64,000 bases of DNA from Mariniphaga sp041687255 (GCA_041687255.1 JAWLCL010000001.1:372001-436000), one strand, 5' to 3'. Counted from the first letter of the stretch, positions 15,401-24,906 are shown. A program made the numbers and translations. The notes: a model not told the origin generated them from the letters alone.

Positions 15401-18154
15401 ATGAAAACCCCGCAACACACATTATTAATTTTATTTTTGGTTTTTATTAACTGCGGTTATCTTTCCGCCCAGCAGCCGGATGAAATAATCGTTATCGACA
15501 ACCCGGATGCCGATACGGTTTTTTATTGCGGCAGCCCTGTGGCTGTAGCTCCGGGCATTGTAATTGATGATTTTGGTACTGAAATTCCCATTGACGGCAT
15601 AAAAATTTCAATAACCAATTATATGCCGGAAGAAGATTTTCTATTTTACACAGGCAATGCCTTTACTTCAGAATGGGATGCTGGAGTTGGCAACCTGGAA
15701 ATAATAGGACCCGGAACGGCCGAAGAACTGCAGGAAGCCGTCCAGAATGTTTTTTATGAAAGTACCTCCGGAACACAGGCAAATGAATTCCGTTCCATAT
15801 CAATAAGTTTACTCGATGCAGATTTTTTACCTGAAACCGGCCATTTTTACCAGTATGTACCTCAGGCAAATATTACATGGTACGAAGCAAGAGAAGCAGC
15901 TGCTGGTATTTCCTATTTTGGGCTGGAAGGGTATTTGGCAACCATTACATCGCCTGTTGAAAACGATTTCATCTGGTCAAAAATTGATGGGATAGGATGG
16001 ATTGGAGCCACCGATGAAGAAGTTGAAGGTACCTGGAAATGGGTAACCGGTCCTGAAGGGCTGGATGGAGGTACTGTTTTCTGGCAGGGAGATGCATCAG
16101 GGCAGCCTGTTGATTCCCTTTTTGCCAACTGGTCGAGAGGAGAACCCAATGACAATTTTGGGGAAGATTATGCCCATATAAACCTGGACCCCAATAAAGC
16201 AGATAAAACCTGGAATGATTTACCCAATGCCGGAGGAGGAGGTGTTTACACCTCACAAGGTTATATTGTGGAATTCGGGGGTATGCCAGGCGAACCTAAA
16301 CTTAAATTGTCTGCCTCTGCAGTAATCGGGGTAAATCAATTACCGGAAAAACCTTCTGTCGATTTTGAAGCGCTTATTTGCGGTGAAAAAAGACAACAGT
16401 TGCAAATAGTTGTCGGTGAGGGTATTTCTTCACTGCTTTATCCGCTGGACCAGAATGCAACTGTCTCTCAGGAATCTTCCCTTGCTCCTGTTATTGAGGT
16501 GCAGGAATTTGGCCGGTATCGTTTTGTGTTGCAGACGTTCAACAATATGCAGTGTAGTACCTTCGACACCCTTTTGATTTCTTTCCGGCATCAGCCTGTT
16601 GCTCAGTTAAACATTGCCGAAGCAGTATGTGTTGATTACAACCTTCAGCTTTCATTCGAAGGAGAAGCTGAAGGGGATGCACTTTATGAATGGTATTCAA
16701 ACGATACACTTTATGTTGCAGGTCCGGATCTTGCTTCTGTGAATATCCCCCTTGGAGAAGGAATCTCTAATCGAACGGTGGGATTGAAAGTTAGTGAGGG
16801 GGGCTGTATCGATTCTATTAAGATTCCTGTAACTGTTAAACCAACAGTGGAAATAGTGGCTGACCCATTGGATGGATGCACGCCTGTGGATGTTAAGTTT
16901 AGCTATACCTCTTCCGAGCAGGCTGTTAATCAGTCATGGAATATTGGGCCCGGTAACACTTCAGTTGAAGAAAACCCTTCAGTGACTTTTGAAAATGAAG
17001 GTGCCGGCGTAATCAGTTATGATGTGGCTCTGCAAGTGATGTCTGCCGAAGGATGTGTAAGCGGGGATACTGCAGAAAGCATGATTCGTGTGCATCCATT
17101 GCCAACAGTAGATCTGAACTTCGATGAGTCGGTCTGTTACAATGGAAATGAGGAAATAAGATACATTGGTAATGCCGGCCCAAGGGATACTTTCATATGG
17201 GATCTTTCGGGTATTCCGCCTGGTGATGTTGTTCAGGATCCCAATTTCACCGCAGGTCCGCTTCAGCTCAACCTTACCGGCAATCCAGTAGCTGACATTG
17301 GTCTTCATGTTATCTCGGAATTTGGGTGCAAATCCGATACCATTGTAAAAACCTATAAACAGAAACCGGTTATTGATGTAACGACAGATACACTGGGCGG
17401 ATGCCCGCCATTTGAAGTTAAACTGTCGGTTTCAGCTGACGGTTTAACCGGGCAGGTTAATTACCTGTGGGATTTTGGTAACGGACAAACTGCCGGGGGA
17501 AGTTCTGTGGGGACGGTATATTCAGAAGAGAATCAACATTATGATGTAACTGTACATGGAGTGTCTTCTGTTAGCGGATGTGCCGATACTCTTTTTCTGC
17601 CCGGAAAAATATTTGCTTACCCGGTACCTGAAGCTTCATTTACAGCCGACCCGGTTTCAGTGCCGGTTACCGATCCGGAAATTACATTTAATAACACCAG
17701 CGCAGGAGCCACAGGTTATGAATGGGATTTTGGAGACGATTCATTTGGTTCAACAGCGGAAAACCCGGTATACAGGTATGAAAATCTCGGCCTGTTTGAT
17801 GTTACATTAATGGCTGTTAACGAATTTGAATGTACTGATACATCTTCCATCCGCGTATCCGTTACTTTTGATAAGCTGTATCCTCCTAATGCTTTTTCAC
17901 CGAATGCTGAGAATGATGAAGACAAAGAATTCAGGATTTACGCCGAAGGCATTGTTAATGATGGTTATAAATTGTTAATTTTTAATCGTTGGGGAGAGGT
18001 CATTTTTACATCCGTTTCTCCGGATGAAGGGTGGGACGGCACGATGAAAAATGGCTCGAATGCCCCGTCAGGCACGTATTTCTGGGTTTTGGAGTATCGC
18101 GATTTGTTGGGAGAGGAGCATTCACAAAAAGGTTCATTAACGCTTTTGTATTAA
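15401..18154 (+). CDS. T9SS type B surface protein with C-type lectin and PKD domains (copy 1)
   Basis: Large exported protein of 917 residues. A signal peptide runs to about residue 23 (GYLSA/QQ). A C-type lectin domain spans about residues 145-300, with GYLATITS, GWIGATDEE, WKWVTGPE, the calcium/sugar motif EPN and WNDL. Several PKD/Ig-like repeats follow (YLWDFGNGQ, YEWDFGDDSFG). The last 95 residues are the gliding-motility-associated C-terminal domain (CHU_C), with PPNAFSPNAEND, LLIFNRWGEVIF and GTYFWVLEY, the type B sorting signal of type IX secretion. It probably binds glycans at the cell surface. The convergent PorP/SprF gene downstream is its likely partner, as is usual for type B substrates. 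Confidence 0.9.
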   Translation: MKTPQHTLLILFLVFINCGYLSAQQPDEIIVIDNPDADTVFYCGSPVAVAPGIVIDDFGTEIPIDGIKISITNYMPEEDFLFYTGNAFTSEWDAGVGNLEIIGPGTAEELQEAVQNVFYESTSGTQANEFRSISISLLDADFLPETGHFYQYVPQANITWYEAREAAAGISYFGLEGYLATITSPVENDFIWSKIDGIGWIGATDEEVEGTWKWVTGPEGLDGGTVFWQGDASGQPVDSLFANWSRGEPNDNFGEDYAHINLDPNKADKTWNDLPNAGGGGVYTSQGYIVEFGGMPGEPKLKLSASAVIGVNQLPEKPSVDFEALICGEKRQQLQIVVGEGISSLLYPLDQNATVSQESSLAPVIEVQEFGRYRFVLQTFNNMQCSTFDTLLISFRHQPVAQLNIAEAVCVDYNLQLSFEGEAEGDALYEWYSNDTLYVAGPDLASVNIPLGEGISNRTVGLKVSEGGCIDSIKIPVTVKPTVEIVADPLDGCTPVDVKFSYTSSEQAVNQSWNIGPGNTSVEENPSVTFENEGAGVISYDVALQVMSAEGCVSGDTAESMIRVHPLPTVDLNFDESVCYNGNEEIRYIGNAGPRDTFIWDLSGIPPGDVVQDPNFTAGPLQLNLTGNPVADIGLHVISEFGCKSDTIVKTYKQKPVIDVTTDTLGGCPPFEVKLSVSADGLTGQVNYLWDFGNGQTAGGSSVGTVYSEENQHYDVTVHGVSSVSGCADTLFLPGKIFAYPVPEASFTADPVSVPVTDPEITFNNTSAGATGYEWDFGDDSFGSTAENPVYRYENLGLFDVTLMAVNEFECTDTSSIRVSVTFDKLYPPNAFSPNAENDEDKEFRIYAEGIVNDGYKLLIFNRWGEVIFTSVSPDEGWDGTMKNGSNAPSGTYFWVLEYRDLLGEEHSQKGSLTLLY

Positions 18155-18407
18155 AAAGTACCCTAACAAAAATACATCAGTTTTCGTATGTAACAAGTAT
18201 GGAAGCTATAAATAAATACAGAAAGGAAAGTGAAAACTATGTACCTAATCTGGTACGTTACAATAGGAGTTATAAGCATCTTCATTCTCATCAACGGTTT
18301 GTTGTTCCATGGCAGATGGAAGATGTAAAGTCATTAAAAGATAAAGAGAGAGACTGATTCGTTTGTAAGTTAGTTTTCAATAGGGAGGAAGCAGCTATTC
18401 AGGTGCT

Positions 18408-19388
18408 TCAGATTATCGGGATTAACAATTTATTCCGGGGAGGTAATTCTTTGGCCCGGCCCGGAAAGAATCTAAGCGAAATCTCGTGAGAACCATAGCT
18501 GTAGTTGGAGAGTTTTGATAAGGTAAAATCAAAACTGTATCCCAGCTGTAACCTGTCGATGGCTATTCCAACCAGTGCAATAAGTGCATCAGGCCTGAAA
18601 TCGAGGTTGTTGCGGTACCATCCACCCATTATGAAGGTTTTCTCAATCATGTAGATCCCCAGGTTGAGCTGTTTAAAACTGCCCTGGTGGCGGTAGAGGA
18701 TATTGGGCGACAGGGTGAACTCTCTTGAAAGTAACCCGTAATGCAATCTGTGAAGCCTTGCTCCTGCATGAACCGTAGTTTTAATTGGTAACCGGCCCTT
18801 CTGGTCACCCTCAAAAACCGATTCATCGGGCCGGGTCAGGTGATGCAGAGCAGCTCCCCAGAAAAATTCGCCATGTTGCCCTAATGCTCCAAACCCAAAA
18901 TCGGGATAGAATTTGTTCTCATCGGCATATAATTGTGAAACCCATCCTGTGATTTCACCGGTTAACTGGTTAATTCCTGAGGGAAAAACCAGATTCGCCA
19001 TATTAAATTGCTTATACACCATTCCGGCCTGCAGTCCCAGGGTCATAAAACTTTCATATCCGAGCTTAAGGTGATACGAATAGGAAATCGTAGCAAAATT
19101 TGTCTTTATTACATTATTTGGTTCCTGATCGTGGATGATTTGAAAACCAAGTCCCGCATTTAATTTTGGAAGAAGCTGGTCGTACGACAGGGAGTAGGTA
19201 TTAAAAGCTGCGCCTTTCTGAGGCCATTGATTTCTGTAGTTGATGGCTACCCGCGGAAGTTCAGTCGTTCCGGCTAAAGCTGGGTTTAAGTAAAGGGGAT
19301 TCGCAAAAAATTGTGAATACTCCGGATCCTGAGCCGAAACATTCCCGGTAAATAGCATTAATAAAATTATGTACAAGCAATTGCGCAT
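18408..19388 (-). CDS. PorP/SprF family type IX secretion outer-membrane protein
   Basis: Outer-membrane beta-barrel of 326 residues that accompanies T9SS type B substrates and helps their surface display. The ATG at 19388 gives a signal peptide (ILLMLFTGNVSAQ), so the upstream in-frame start at 19424 is rejected. The family N terminus is clear: YSQFFANPLYLNPALAG. The C-terminal part has FKQLNLGIYMIEKTF and YSYGSHEISLRFFPGR. It is convergent with the 917-residue lectin protein and separated from it by 253 bp in which I see no further gene. The damaged homologue at 22413-22975 is its closest relative here. Confidence 0.9.
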   Translation of the reverse strand: MRNCLYIILLMLFTGNVSAQDPEYSQFFANPLYLNPALAGTTELPRVAINYRNQWPQKGAAFNTYSLSYDQLLPKLNAGLGFQIIHDQEPNNVIKTNFATISYSYHLKLGYESFMTLGLQAGMVYKQFNMANLVFPSGINQLTGEITGWVSQLYADENKFYPDFGFGALGQHGEFFWGAALHHLTRPDESVFEGDQKGRLPIKTTVHAGARLHRLHYGLLSREFTLSPNILYRHQGSFKQLNLGIYMIEKTFIMGGWYRNNLDFRPDALIALVGIAIDRLQLGYSFDFTLSKLSNYSYGSHEISLRFFPGRAKELPPRNKLLIPII

Positions 19389-19560
19389 TTGCTGGATATT
19401 ATATCTGTTCTTACAATATAACAAAATTAAAATGAATCGCCGGATGGTGCCGGTTGATTTATTTCATTTGTAAATCGTGAGCCTTGAATGGAAACTATTC
19501 AAACCTGTTCCGATTACGACTACGCAAACTGCCTGCCAAAATTGACAATCAATACTCCTG

Positions 19561-19590
19561 TAAATATGGTCAATAATGTTAATTTTGACT
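19561..19590 (+). promoter_or_regulatory. promoter element of lectin copy 2, shared with 13653-13682
   Basis: A 30-nt block matching the block at 13653-13682 in 27 positions, with only three T/A differences. It includes the -7 box TAATTTTG (19580-19587). The following ORF starts at 19625, giving a leader of about 34 nt. Confidence 0.5.
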
Positions 19591-19624
19591 GATTGATTCT
19601 AAAAATTAAGACAAATAAATTGAA

Positions 19625-22378
19625 ATGAGGTTCTACATTCCGGCATTGCCGATGGTATTTATGTTGTTGGTAAATGCCGGTTATATTTTTGCCCAAAGCT
19701 CGGGTGAGGCTATACGTATTGATAACTCATCTGCCGACACAGTTTTTTATTGCAACGGACCAGTAGCTGTTACCCCAACTATTTCAATTGAAAACATCGA
19801 TATTAAAAATTCATCTGAAGGGATAAAGATTTCCATAACCAACTATCGAAAAGGGGAAGACAGTCTGTATTACTCCGGCACCCGATTTACATCGAAGTGG
19901 AATGAAGCTTACGGAAATCTGGAATTGACAGGATTAGGAACAACCGAAGATCTGGAAAAAGCAGCAAGGCAGGTTTATTATGAAAATCTTGCTGCCGTTC
20001 CTTCAACAGAAACCCGATCGTTATCAATCAGTCTGATAGATGCCGACTACCTTCCCTATACGGGACATTTCTACCGGTATGTCAGCGCATTGGATATTAC
20101 CTGGGAAGAGGCGAGGGATTCTGCTGCAAAAATTCCCTATTACGGGCTGCAGGGGTATTTGGCTACAATTACATCCTCTGTCGAAAACGATTTTATCTGG
20201 ACGAAAATTGATGGAGTGGGATGGATTGGTGCATCGGATGAAGAAAGCGAAGGCGTGTGGAAATGGGTTACAGGGCCTGAGGCAGGGAAGATTTTCTGGC
20301 AGGGAAATCAAACTGGTTATGCTGTTGGAGGAAGTTATTCGTATTGGGCTACAGGTGAACCCAATAATCTGGGAGATGAGGATTATGCGCACATCAACCA
20401 GAACCCTCAAAAAGAACAGAAATCGTGGAACGATTTAAAAGTTGAAGGAGGCGGTCCTCAATCAGAGCATTATCGGGCAAAGGGCTTTGTTGTGGAATTT
20501 GGAGGAATGCCTGACGACCCTGATGTTCAGTTATCGGCATCTGCGGTTATAGGCTGGAGCCAAAAACCTGAAATGCAGTTGATTGATTTTGATTCACTTG
20601 TTTGCGGAGAATATCACCTGAAGTTGAATATGCAGTTCAATCAGGAAGTTGCAACAATTCTGAATCCTCTTCAGCCAAATTCCAGCGTATCCGAAAATTC
20701 AACGCTTTCACCGGAGATGGAAGTGGATGCCTTTGGTGAATATTCATTTGAATTGGAGGTGATCAACAGCCACCAATGCAGGTGGTACGATACAATAAAT
20801 GTAAATTTTCAGCATCAGCCAACTGCACAATTTCAAATCGATGATGCCGAATGTGAAGGTTATAACCTTAAACTTTACTATACAGGGGAAGAAGTTAATG
20901 ATGCATTGTTCGACTGGTATTCAAACGATACCATCTTTTATTCAGGTGTAGGTATCGATTCCATGGAAATTCCCCTTGGCTACGGTTCTTTTAACCGCTC
21001 GGTAGGATTGAAAATAGATGAAAAAGGCTGTACAGATTTCATAAAACTACCTGTAACTGTTACACCGGTAATCGATTTTTGGTCTGAAACTCCTGAAGGT
21101 TGTACTCCGGTAAGTTCACAATTTAATTATGAGGCTTCCGAAACAATAAGTAAGTTTGAGTGGGAATTTGGTGACGGAATAACTTCAGATGAAGAGAGGC
21201 CGTTACATATTTACTTAAACGACAGCATAAAAGATGTACGATTTGATGTATCGTTGCAGGTTACCTCGGCCGAAGGTTGCATAAACAAAGGAACAGTTGA
21301 AGATATGATAATTGTTCATCCTATACCTTCCCTTGATTATAATTTTGATGAATCAGTCTGTTATTCAGGTAATGAAGAAATCCGGTACAGCGGATCGGCT
21401 GGATCAAGAGATACATTTTATTGGGATTTGACTGATTTTGAACCTGAAGAAATACTGCAAAATCCCGGGAAAGGAGCAGGTCCGCTCAAAATTGAATTAT
21501 TAACTCGCCCCACTGCTGAAATAGGGCTCCAGGTAATTTCTGAATTTGGCTGTAAAACCGACTCAGTTAGAGCAATATTCAGCCGAAAACCTGCTTTCAA
21601 TGTTTCTGCTGACACCATTTCCGGCTGTCCTCCTTTAAATGCAGAAATCTCTCTTTTTACATTTGATACAATCGACCATGTAGATTATTATTGGGATTTG
21701 GGCAACGGACAAAGGGACGAAGGTAAAATTGTAAGCTTTAGTTACCGACAGCAAAATCAAATTAATGATGTTTCTGTCGTTGGAGTTTCTTCTCTGACAG
21801 GCTGTGTTGATACCCTTTTTCTTCCCGGGAAGATTTTTGTTTACCCGGTCCCTGAAGCTTCATTTGATGCTGACCCACCTTCGGTGCTCATCAGTAATCC
21901 TGTTGTTGAGTTTGAAAATTCAAGCAGCGGCGCTACTTATTTTGAATGGAATTTTGGTGACGATTCTTTTGGTACAAATGATGAAAATCCGGTTTATCGT
22001 TATGCGGAAATGGGTTTATATGATGTTTCATTGCTTGCTGTTAATGATTTTAACTGTATTGATTCAGCTTTTACCCAGGTTTCAGTCACTTTTGATAAAG
22101 TATTTCCCCCCACTGCTTTTTCTCCGAATGCCCGCAAAGAAATAGATCGTGAATTCAGGATCTTTTCAGAAGGCATGGTTAATGACGATTATAAATTATT
22201 ACTTTTTAACCGATGGGGAGAAGTTATCTTCTCATCGTTCAATCCTGAAAATGGTTGGGATGGAAAAATGAAAAACGGCGACAACGCACCAACCGGCATT
22301 TATTACTGGGTTTTGGAATATATTGATTTTTTAGGAAAAAAACATTCTCAGCAAGGCACTGTTACTCTGCTGTATTAA
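19625..22378 (+). CDS. T9SS type B surface protein with C-type lectin and PKD domains (copy 2)
   Basis: Paralogue of the gene at 15401, again exactly 917 residues and colinear from end to end. It has a signal peptide (VNAGYIFA/QSS), the lectin domain (GYLATITSS, GWIGASDEE, WKWVTGPE, GEPN, SWNDL), PKD repeats (FEWEFGDG, FEWNFGDDSFG) and the CHU_C sorting domain (PPTAFSPNARKE, LLLFNRWGEVIFSS, GIYYWVLEY). The lectin calcium motif EPN is kept in both. The two copies differ throughout, so the duplication is not recent, yet the length is preserved. Its convergent PorP/SprF partner is a pseudogene, so it may now depend on the copy at 18408. Confidence 0.9.
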   Translation: MRFYIPALPMVFMLLVNAGYIFAQSSGEAIRIDNSSADTVFYCNGPVAVTPTISIENIDIKNSSEGIKISITNYRKGEDSLYYSGTRFTSKWNEAYGNLELTGLGTTEDLEKAARQVYYENLAAVPSTETRSLSISLIDADYLPYTGHFYRYVSALDITWEEARDSAAKIPYYGLQGYLATITSSVENDFIWTKIDGVGWIGASDEESEGVWKWVTGPEAGKIFWQGNQTGYAVGGSYSYWATGEPNNLGDEDYAHINQNPQKEQKSWNDLKVEGGGPQSEHYRAKGFVVEFGGMPDDPDVQLSASAVIGWSQKPEMQLIDFDSLVCGEYHLKLNMQFNQEVATILNPLQPNSSVSENSTLSPEMEVDAFGEYSFELEVINSHQCRWYDTINVNFQHQPTAQFQIDDAECEGYNLKLYYTGEEVNDALFDWYSNDTIFYSGVGIDSMEIPLGYGSFNRSVGLKIDEKGCTDFIKLPVTVTPVIDFWSETPEGCTPVSSQFNYEASETISKFEWEFGDGITSDEERPLHIYLNDSIKDVRFDVSLQVTSAEGCINKGTVEDMIIVHPIPSLDYNFDESVCYSGNEEIRYSGSAGSRDTFYWDLTDFEPEEILQNPGKGAGPLKIELLTRPTAEIGLQVISEFGCKTDSVRAIFSRKPAFNVSADTISGCPPLNAEISLFTFDTIDHVDYYWDLGNGQRDEGKIVSFSYRQQNQINDVSVVGVSSLTGCVDTLFLPGKIFVYPVPEASFDADPPSVLISNPVVEFENSSSGATYFEWNFGDDSFGTNDENPVYRYAEMGLYDVSLLAVNDFNCIDSAFTQVSVTFDKVFPPTAFSPNARKEIDREFRIFSEGMVNDDYKLLLFNRWGEVIFSSFNPENGWDGKMKNGDNAPTGIYYWVLEYIDFLGKKHSQQGTVTLLY

Positions 22379-22412
22379 AAAAATGAAAGAGTTTGCGGCA
22401 ATGAATTTTATT

Positions 22413-22975
22413 TTAAATCATAGGTATGAGTAGTTTATCCCGGACGGGCACTTCTTTTTTACGGCCTGGGAAAATAATGAATGAAGTCTCATGCGAACCA
22501 TAACTGTAACTCGGAAGTTTCGAAATTGTATAATCAAATCTATAACCCATCCGGAATTTTTCATGTGTAAATCCTGCAAGAAAAATAAGGGCATCGGGCC
22601 TTAGAGCAATATTGTTCCGGAACCAGCCTCCAAAAATGAATGATTTTTCAATCGAATAAATACCCAAATTCAACTGCTTAAAGCTCACCTGCTGCTGGTA
22701 CAGGATATTTGGTGAAAGAGTGAATTTTCTTGACAGCAGCCCGTAATGCAGTCTTTGAAATCTTGCTCCGGCGTGGATGGTGCCTTTAACCGGCAGCGTG
22801 CCTTTCTGATCGCCTTCAAAAACCGACTCATCAGTCCTGTTGATATGGTGTGCCGCCCTGCCAATGCCGGATTCAAATACAGAGGGTTGGCAAAAAACTG
22901 TGAGAATGAGGCATCATGGGCTGTAAGGCTGACGGAAATAGATATGAGTAACAAAATGAACAGCCAAAGACGCAT
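22413..22975 (-). pseudogene. PorP/SprF family protein, internal deletion and frameshift
   Basis: The N-terminal frame from the ATG at 22975 reads a signal peptide, then FFANPLYLNPALAG, and goes out of frame. The rest is found in another frame as HHINRTDESVFEGDQKG and continues to a normal C terminus, PVRDKLLIPMI. Against the intact gene at 18408, residues about 41-178 (roughly 138 codons) are missing, and the junction near 22853-22862 also shifts the frame. The surviving parts are closely similar to that gene, so this was the matching partner of the second lectin protein. A sequencing error could explain a frameshift but not the deletion. Confidence 0.88.
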
Positions 22976-23012
22976 TAAACAGGATTTTAATTGCGCCGGT
23001 AAATTAACAAAA

Positions 23013-24023
23013 TTAAAATGACTCTTCGGGAGGAGCAAACGGATCCTGAATGTTTATAAATTGATATGGCACTATCATGCCTAGACTGATCTCTCCAAAA
23101 AATGCAGGCTTCCTGGCGGGAATTGAATAAGCTCCCCCGGCGGTCAGGTTAACATTTAAATTATCACGTTTCCAGCCAAAAATTGCTGCTATCCCGTGAA
23201 TATTATCGGTGTAATTGTTCTGAATGAATATGGCTGCCAGATTCTTTGTCTGCTCCAATCTGAACCCTGCCCTCGAAAGCAGGAGATTATCGGTGTATAA
23301 TACCACCAGCTCAGGACTTGCTTTAAAAGGCTGTGACTCCAGTCCGTTTTGTTTTCCCCTCATCTTTTGGGAATAATGAAGAACCATATGAAAAGGTTGC
23401 TCTTTGGGGAGAAACTCTTTTTGTGCAAATTTACTCTCTCCGATGAAGACGGTATCGACTTCAAAATGCCGGTGTGAATAAGAAACTGAAATTCCCAGGT
23501 TAAAAACAGGCGAATTCCATAAAAGTCCTATACGGGGATTTAAAATGCTGTACCTGAAGAAGTTCTTTCCGGGAAGCTTGTAAGGATCTATGCTTTTATC
23601 AAGTTGGCCATCAATGAGATAAACAAACCACTGCTTTGTGTACATCCAATAATTGAGGTTTATTGAAGGAACAAATTCACTCTCGTTTATGGTAATGGGT
23701 TTTGCAAAAGTGTAACCGGCCCCAGTGTGGTTTGTATTAATTTCACCTGTCAATCCGTGATAAAAATACCACGCACTGGATGTTTTTGATTTATCGGACC
23801 ATGAATCATGTGTAATCGTAAACGAATGGTTGAATAGTTCATCCGGCCCTGCAAAAAAACGCATATTGCTCCAGGTGCTTGCCGATCGGTTTAATCCGGC
23901 AAATGACGGATTCATTAATAATTTATTGGAGTAGGGAAGAAGCCCATGCTCTGTCTGTGCACTGCAAATAATGCCGGGCAAAAGAAACACGACCGGCAAC
24001 ATTATTTTGACATAGGCTTTCAA
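23013..24023 (-). CDS. divergent PorP/SprF-like outer-membrane protein
   Basis: 336 residues with a signal peptide (VVFLLPGIICSAQ) followed by LLPYSNKLLMNPSFAG, the PorP/SprF N-terminal signature in a diverged form. The rest alternates polar and hydrophobic residues as in a beta-barrel and ends in an aromatic residue (EESF). It lies upstream of the porP pseudogene on the same strand, with a 38-bp gap to that pseudogene's start. It is too different from the other two to be part of the same duplication. It may serve another T9SS substrate or assist the two lectin proteins. Confidence 0.78.
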   Translation of the reverse strand: MKAYVKIMLPVVFLLPGIICSAQTEHGLLPYSNKLLMNPSFAGLNRSASTWSNMRFFAGPDELFNHSFTITHDSWSDKSKTSSAWYFYHGLTGEINTNHTGAGYTFAKPITINESEFVPSINLNYWMYTKQWFVYLIDGQLDKSIDPYKLPGKNFFRYSILNPRIGLLWNSPVFNLGISVSYSHRHFEVDTVFIGESKFAQKEFLPKEQPFHMVLHYSQKMRGKQNGLESQPFKASPELVVLYTDNLLLSRAGFRLEQTKNLAAIFIQNNYTDNIHGIAAIFGWKRDNLNVNLTAGGAYSIPARKPAFFGEISLGMIVPYQFINIQDPFAPPEESF

Positions 24024-24062
24024 TCAGGTGTTTTTTTCTTAAATTTAACTGACTTATGTTAT

Positions 24063-24569
24063 TTAACAAATTAAAATTAATATTTCCTGCAAAAAGTACC
24101 TTTTTTTACCTGAAACTTCAGGCAAGGCTCGTTCAATCTTTGATGCCGAAAGGTCAATGACTTCCTGATCAGGTAATTTCTCCAGGTTTTCAATTACCGT
24201 AAATGCCTCAAATCCGGTTTCCCAATCTTCATTGATAACCAGGTCTACAAAAACCGGAAGATAATTTTTATAATCCAGTCCATTTTGCCAGCAGGCTGTT
24301 GCCATTTGCTTCCTGATTGATCTGTACTGCTCCGATTGCAGCGCTTCGGCCATAACAGGCGCCGCCTCCTGTATCTTCAATGTGCCGAGAATTTTGAGAA
24401 TTTCATTTTCTACCTGCTCATCGGGCTGAGAATTCAATACATCAAACATCAGCGGCAGGTAGGCAATATTTCCCCTGACCTTAATCTCCTCCAGCGCTGA
24501 AACCACTGTAACGCTTCTTCCCGACAACAGCCTTGCTTCCAAATTTTTATCTGTTTTTCTCCCGTTCAT
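24063..24569 (-). CDS. HEAT-repeat protein
   Basis: 168 residues made of about four HEAT/ARM-like helical pairs, such as VRGNIAYLPLMFDVLN and EILKILGTLKIQEAAPVMAEAL. The ATG at 24569 (MNGRKTDKNLEARLLSG) is supported by a TAATTTTG -7 box at 24587-24594, so longer upstream frames are not transcribed. No signal peptide or membrane segment is present. It is probably a cytoplasmic protein-interaction scaffold; no specific function can be named. It follows the PorP/SprF cluster on the same strand. Confidence 0.7.
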   Translation of the reverse strand: MNGRKTDKNLEARLLSGRSVTVVSALEEIKVRGNIAYLPLMFDVLNSQPDEQVENEILKILGTLKIQEAAPVMAEALQSEQYRSIRKQMATACWQNGLDYKNYLPVFVDLVINEDWETGFEAFTVIENLEKLPDQEVIDLSASKIERALPEVSGKKRYFLQEILILIC

Positions 24570-24586
24570 GTAGATGAGTTTTTCTG

Positions 24587-24594
24587 CAAAATTA
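24587..24594 (-). promoter_or_regulatory. -7 box of the HEAT-repeat gene
   Basis: TAATTTTG on the minus strand, 17 bp from the chosen ATG at 24569. It fits the Bacteroidota consensus TAnnTTTG; no convincing -33 element is visible. Confidence 0.45.
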
Positions 24595-24807
24595 ATTAAA
24601 TATTTGGGCAGGGCCGAAAATAAGCGCCTTTTGCACAATTACCCCTTCAATGCTGCACTTCATACTGAAATAAATGGTCAGGCCCCTGATTTAAACTCCC
24701 CGGCTGGTGACATTATTGCCGGAGTGGCGCTGCAAGTTTTTATTTTCCATAAAATATAATCCTGTAGTTTAACGATTGTTCAACGAGAGACCTTCGTCTA
24801 ATCAAAT

Positions 24808-24906
24808 TCAATGTAAACTCAATATAAACTCAATTTAAATTCAATTAAAAGCGAATTTACATTGAATTTATATTGAATTTATATTGAGAAAATATTGAAT
24901 TTACTA
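24808..24906. repeat. 11-nt-period inverted array 1
   Basis: Nine consecutive units of exactly 11 nt. The left four read TCAATGTAAAC, TCAATATAAAC, TCAATTTAAAT and TCAATTAAAAG. The right five read CGAATTTACAT, TGAATTTATAT (twice), TGAGAAAATAT and TGAATTTACTA. The left units are the reverse complement of the right ones in the same phase, so the whole block folds back on itself around 24851. Eleven is not a multiple of three, so this is not coding. It lies between the divergent HEAT-repeat and MATE genes. Confidence 0.85.

Noticed and set aside
15969..16256. Antisense frame inside the lectin domain of copy 1
   Set aside because: Shadow of a real coding region; no start signal and no homologous frame at the same position in copy 2.
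18199..18357. 52-codon frame between the first lectin gene and its PorP partner
   Set aside because: It has no counterpart at the equivalent place in the second module, no family resemblance and no clear start signal. It could be a small gene but is not supported.
24808..24906. Idea that the 11-nt array is a CRISPR array
   Set aside because: Units are contiguous without spacers, are too short, and invert in the middle; no cas gene is present in the window.
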